Assembly (NCBI GenBank): GCA_035306065.1
Contig: DATGOL010000207.1
Coordinates: forward strand, 31,962 to 95,961
Source of the DNA: JBBQHX01 sp035306065
GTDB lineage: Bacteria; Gemmatimonadota; Gemmatimonadetes; Gemmatimonadales; Gemmatimonadaceae
Direction: 5' to 3'
Length of the DNA: 64,000 nucleotides
Shown: in pieces, positions 61,224 through 64,000 of the stretch
Layout of the letters: each line of letters starts with the position of its first letter
Numbering within the stretch: the first letter of the stretch is position 1
Program-made: the position numbers and the translations under genes
The notes under the pieces: model-generated
What the model saw: only the letters and a program-made list of their open reading frames with translations
Databases searched by the model: none
What the model was told of the DNA's origin: nothing

Positions 61224-63246
61224 TGTCTCGTTCGTCGTTAAGCAGCGCCCGCGCACCGGCTCGCGCAGCGCGAGTGACAGCAGCCACCGCGCCGCTATCG
61301 TGCGCGAGTGAGGCGAAGCAGTAGGCGCCACGCTTGAACAGCACACCGGAGGCGCGCGCCGTCCTCAGAAACGCGAGTTCGTCTGCAGGAGAAGAAAAGC
61401 TCAGGAACCACATTGCATCCAGGCCATTCACGCCAACTGATTCAACTCCCTCCTGCCTGAGCGCGTCAGTAACGGCATGGCGAAGTTCGGCGCCCGTTTG
61501 CTGCAGCGTGCCGCACACGTCTGTTCGCTCGTGCATCGCGAGCACTGCGCTGGCTGCAGCGAGCGCAGTTGTCTCGCCGGCAAGCGTGCTCGAGATCCAG
61601 GTGTGCTGGGCAGCATCCATTACCGCGCGACTTCCGGATACTGCAGCGAGCGGAAAGCCATTCGCCAATGCCTTCGCGAATACGGCAATGTCCGGTAATA
61701 CCCCACTCTTCTCCTGCCACCCGCCGCGCGCCAGGCGCAAGCCAGTCTTGATCTCGTCGAAGATGAGCACGGCGCCAGCAGCATCGCAGATTTCCCGTAC
61801 GGCTCGCAGCCATTCCTCGTCAGGCTCCCGTTCCACGACAGGCTCGATGACTATCGCCGCCAACTCCCTGCCTGCCTTCGCTGCTGCGAGCTTCAGCGCG
61901 GCAATGTCGTTGAATGGCACGCTGGTCATGCCTGCCTTCACTCCTTCGGGAACACCCTTGGAGGTGCTGCTCCAGTCCAGCCAGCCGAAGTAGCCGCTGG
62001 CTATCACATGCGAGCGTCCCGTGGCCGTGCGCGCGATTCTCACGGCAGCTGCAACACCTTCAGCACCGCTCTTGAGAAAGCGGGTTTGCTCGGCACAGGG
62101 AACCACATCTCGCAGCTGCTCCGCCAGCTCAACCTCGAGCATGCTCGAGAGCCCCGAGACATTACCAGCCTGCGCCGCGGCGGCCACAGCTCGCGTAACC
62201 TCGGGATCTGCATAGCCGAGCGCTACGGCGCCCAGTGCCATGGTGAGATCCACGAGTTCAGTGCCGCCAGCAGTTACCACCCTGCATCCGCGCGCGACTC
62301 GATAGTGTGTAGGTCCCGGCTCGCTGCCTGTGGCGAAAAGCGCCTCGGGGCGCTTGCTCCCGGTTGACGTGCCGCCGGGAATCACCGCGCGTGCTCGCTC
62401 CTGCCAGCGCAGTTCCTCTGCATCACCGGTTCCGAGCCCGCCGCGTGGTGTTGCGCGAGCGGGACGCAGTTCCCGGGCACGATTGATCGAGCGCCGTACC
62501 TCGATTGCCATTGCGCGCACCAGGCCAGCTTCACGACTGTCCGTCTGAGCGCGGTACACGAGCGACCTGAGCGTGCGCAGCACCAGCTCCGGGTTCCGCG
62601 TCTTGAAGAATTCGATCGCGTTCAGCGTCGCCTCGGCATCCTGGAAGAGCGCCTCACGCTCCGAGTGGCTGGCTGGAGGCGCCTCCTTGCGCGGTGGAGC
62701 GATGCTGCGCGAGCTGCTGGAGATGAGGTGAAGTTCGTAGAGCGCCAGCAGTACTGCCTGTGCCAGGTTCAGCGAAGCGTATTCCGTGGTCGGCACATGC
62801 ACGATTACATCCGCCCTGTCCAGTGCCTCGTTCGGCAGCCCGTGATCCTCGCGTCCGAACAGCAGGGCCACGGGAGATTCACCCGCGCGCTGCAGGAGCT
62901 CGGGTGCAATCTCACGGGGAGTTGAAGTGCGCCACCTGGCGGCACGTCGCTTTCCGGCGAATGCCACCACCATGGTGCACCCGTCAAGCGCCTCGTCCAG
63001 CGTACTCGCATGGCGTATGGCACTGACGACATCCCGGGTATCGTGTGCTATCTGCTCCAGGCGGTTCGGCTCGTAGTCGCACGGCCTCACGAGCCAGAGG
63101 TTCCGTGCACCCATGTTCTTCATGGCGCGCACGGTTGCGCCAATGTTGATCGGGTCCTGCGGTTCGTAGAGCACTATCCGCACGTTGTCGAGTGCGGCTG
63201 ATCGGTTGCCGTTCTCGCCGGAGGCTGATTCCGTGGGCTCAGCCAT
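61216..63246 (-). CDS. Fusion: TrmJ-like tRNA 2'-O-methyltransferase + class III aminotransferase
   Basis: 676-aa single open frame with two unrelated enzymes. Residues 20-258 are a SPOUT methyltransferase of the TrmJ type: VLYEPQDPINIGATVRAMKN, LLFGREDHGLPNEAL and VPTTEYASLNLAQAVLLALY are motifs 1-3 with the SAM knot. A 20-residue linker leads to residues 278-668, a class III PLP aminotransferase near glutamate-1-semialdehyde aminomutase: RARAVIPGGTSTGSKRP, MALGAVALGYADPEV, LKSGAEGVAAAVRIAR, LIFDEIKTGLRLARGG and the PLP Lys525 in VFAKALANGFPLAAVSG. No stop or frame break is seen between them. It overlaps both neighbours by 8 nt. Confidence 0.87.
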   Translation of the reverse strand: MAEPTESASGENGNRSAALDNVRIVLYEPQDPINIGATVRAMKNMGARNLWLVRPCDYEPNRLEQIAHDTRDVVSAIRHASTLDEALDGCTMVVAFAGKRRAARWRTSTPREIAPELLQRAGESPVALLFGREDHGLPNEALDRADVIVHVPTTEYASLNLAQAVLLALYELHLISSSSRSIAPPRKEAPPASHSEREALFQDAEATLNAIEFFKTRNPELVLRTLRSLVYRAQTDSREAGLVRAMAIEVRRSINRARELRPARATPRGGLGTGDAEELRWQERARAVIPGGTSTGSKRPEALFATGSEPGPTHYRVARGCRVVTAGGTELVDLTMALGAVALGYADPEVTRAVAAAAQAGNVSGLSSMLEVELAEQLRDVVPCAEQTRFLKSGAEGVAAAVRIARTATGRSHVIASGYFGWLDWSSTSKGVPEGVKAGMTSVPFNDIAALKLAAAKAGRELAAIVIEPVVEREPDEEWLRAVREICDAAGAVLIFDEIKTGLRLARGGWQEKSGVLPDIAVFAKALANGFPLAAVSGSRAVMDAAQHTWISSTLAGETTALAAASAVLAMHERTDVCGTLQQTGAELRHAVTDALRQEGVESVGVNGLDAMWFLSFSSPADELAFLRTARASGVLFKRGAYCFASLAHDSGAVAAVTRAARAGARALLNDERDNG

Positions 63247-64000
63247 GGACTTCCACAGTCAGGAATCTCGCAGTGTCCTGCCGGTCGCCGCGAAGCCATG
63301 CGGTCTCTCCGTGTGCGCCCGACAGCACCAGCTGTCCGCGCCTCCGTTCGCGTTCAGGCGGCATCTCGTTCACTATCACGTCCATGGCAAAACGAGCTGG
63401 CGATCCGCTTGCGATCTCCACGACTGGAACGTCAGCGCGCAGCGCCCAGCCGCTGGACGTATTCCACCACCGCACAGCAATATTCACGCGTGCGGCGAAG
63501 GAAGTGCGTGGTGTTACCCTCACACTCTCTCCGCCTGCCACCGGCACCATGATCCACACGAGTGGCTCGCCACGATCGTCGCGTGAGGCGATATGCAGCT
63601 GGATCCCATCACTGTTGATGTCCGGGTGTTCGTTGTCCAGCGGATTCTCTTCCAGTTGCGGAGCGAAGTACGGCAGCTTCTTGCGCACGTCAATCTCGAT
63701 CGCCAGTGAGTCGCCGATCACCGCAAGCCTCGCTCGCGCAGACGGCCTGCCGGCCTGCTCCCAGCTTTGTTCGGTTCCGCGCCAGTGATCGGGGCCGAGT
63801 TCGATAGCGATAGCGGCAGTATCGAGCGATCGCGCCGAATGACTCCATGCGTCGTTCGGCAGCGTGGGAATGCGGAGTGTCGTGCGGCTGGCATTGGAAT
63901 CGATCGCCAACGCATTCGTGGCATTCGGCATGAACGCTGCGCCGTCGTGGGAGTCTTCATTTATCGAGATACGAACGACCTTCCGGTTGCCGGACTGCTC
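63239..64000 (-). CDS. Partial protein with CBM9/DOMON-like beta-sandwich, 5' end outside window
   Basis: Open frame from the window edge (at least 253 residues, no start visible) to a TGA at 63239. I do not recognise the protein with certainty. The segment LAVIGDSLAIEIDVRKKLPY followed by DINSDGIQLHI, with later WIMVPVAGGES and MDVIVNEMP, resembles carbohydrate-binding module 9 or DOMON-type beta-sandwiches. The missing N-terminal part could hold a catalytic domain. Its stop overlaps the fusion gene ATG by 8 nt, with exactly the same 8-base sequence as the next junction. Confidence 0.65.
   Translation of the reverse strand, partial: EQSGNRKVVRISINEDSHDGAAFMPNATNALAIDSNASRTTLRIPTLPNDAWSHSARSLDTAAIAIELGPDHWRGTEQSWEQAGRPSARARLAVIGDSLAIEIDVRKKLPYFAPQLEENPLDNEHPDINSDGIQLHIASRDDRGEPLVWIMVPVAGGESVRVTPRTSFAARVNIAVRWWNTSSGWALRADVPVVEIASGSPARFAMDVIVNEMPPERERRRGQLVLSGAHGETAWLRGDRQDTARFLTVEVHG

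Overview
The window is a GC-rich bacterial chromosome segment, densely packed and mostly coded on the minus strand, with many GTG/TTG starts and 1-17 nt gene overlaps. I see no phage, insertion sequence or CRISPR array. The likely source is a Gram-negative, aerobic member of the Gemmatimonadota or a close relative in the FCB superphylum. This is an inference from the complete alternative complex III operon (actABCDEF), the TonB/ExbB/ExbD system, several predicted lipoproteins, a NagB-PIG-L fusion and inositol-lipid genes. No 16S gene is present to settle the taxonomy.

Layout. 1-11704: a nucleotide-sugar block (partial UDP-xylose synthase, UDP-glucose dehydrogenase, four genes of the UDP-diacetamido-glucuronate pathway, GDP-mannose 4,6-dehydratase and a GDP-4-keto-6-deoxymannose reductase-like enzyme) with carB lying inside it. 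11810-15187: the ribosomal alpha operon rpmJ-rpsM-rpsK-rpsD-rpoA-rplQ ending in rpmB and a terminator. 15392-19107: smpB, a murein amidase, pyrD and pyrF. 19242-19411: tRNA-Leu(CAG) with its own promoter and terminator. 19415-25212: an Rrf2 regulator, aspartase, an MBL hydrolase, thioredoxin reductase and an unusual SDR. 25305-30585: a seven-gene operon around a 2-oxo-acid dehydrogenase complex (E1a, E1b, E2) with three unknown small genes and a PHP phosphoesterase. 30661-33498: a phosphatidylinositol-phosphate-synthase-like enzyme, inositol-3-phosphate synthase and two unknown genes.

34227-42351 is the only long plus-strand block. It reads as a cell-wall amino-sugar salvage set: a lipoprotein GH3 N-acetylglucosaminidase, an AmiE/AmpC-like serine hydrolase, an IscA/ErpA protein, a NagB-PIG-L fusion, a sodium:solute symporter and an N-acetylglucosamine-kinase-like protein. 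42450-47702: a dicarboxylate/glutamate symporter and a TonB/ExbB/ExbD/ExbD set plus a second TonB-like protein. 48093-51141: a two-component system, a peroxiredoxin and tRNA-Ala(TGC). 51391-59238: actA-F. 59563-64000: a tightly coupled operon with an in-frame TrmJ RNA methyltransferase-class III aminotransferase fusion, two amidohydrolase-family proteins (one apparently missing metal ligands) and a partial unknown protein.

The best candidates for something undescribed are the TrmJ-aminotransferase fusion and its operon, the Tyr-to-His SDR, and the unknown small genes inserted in the dehydrogenase and inositol-lipid operons.
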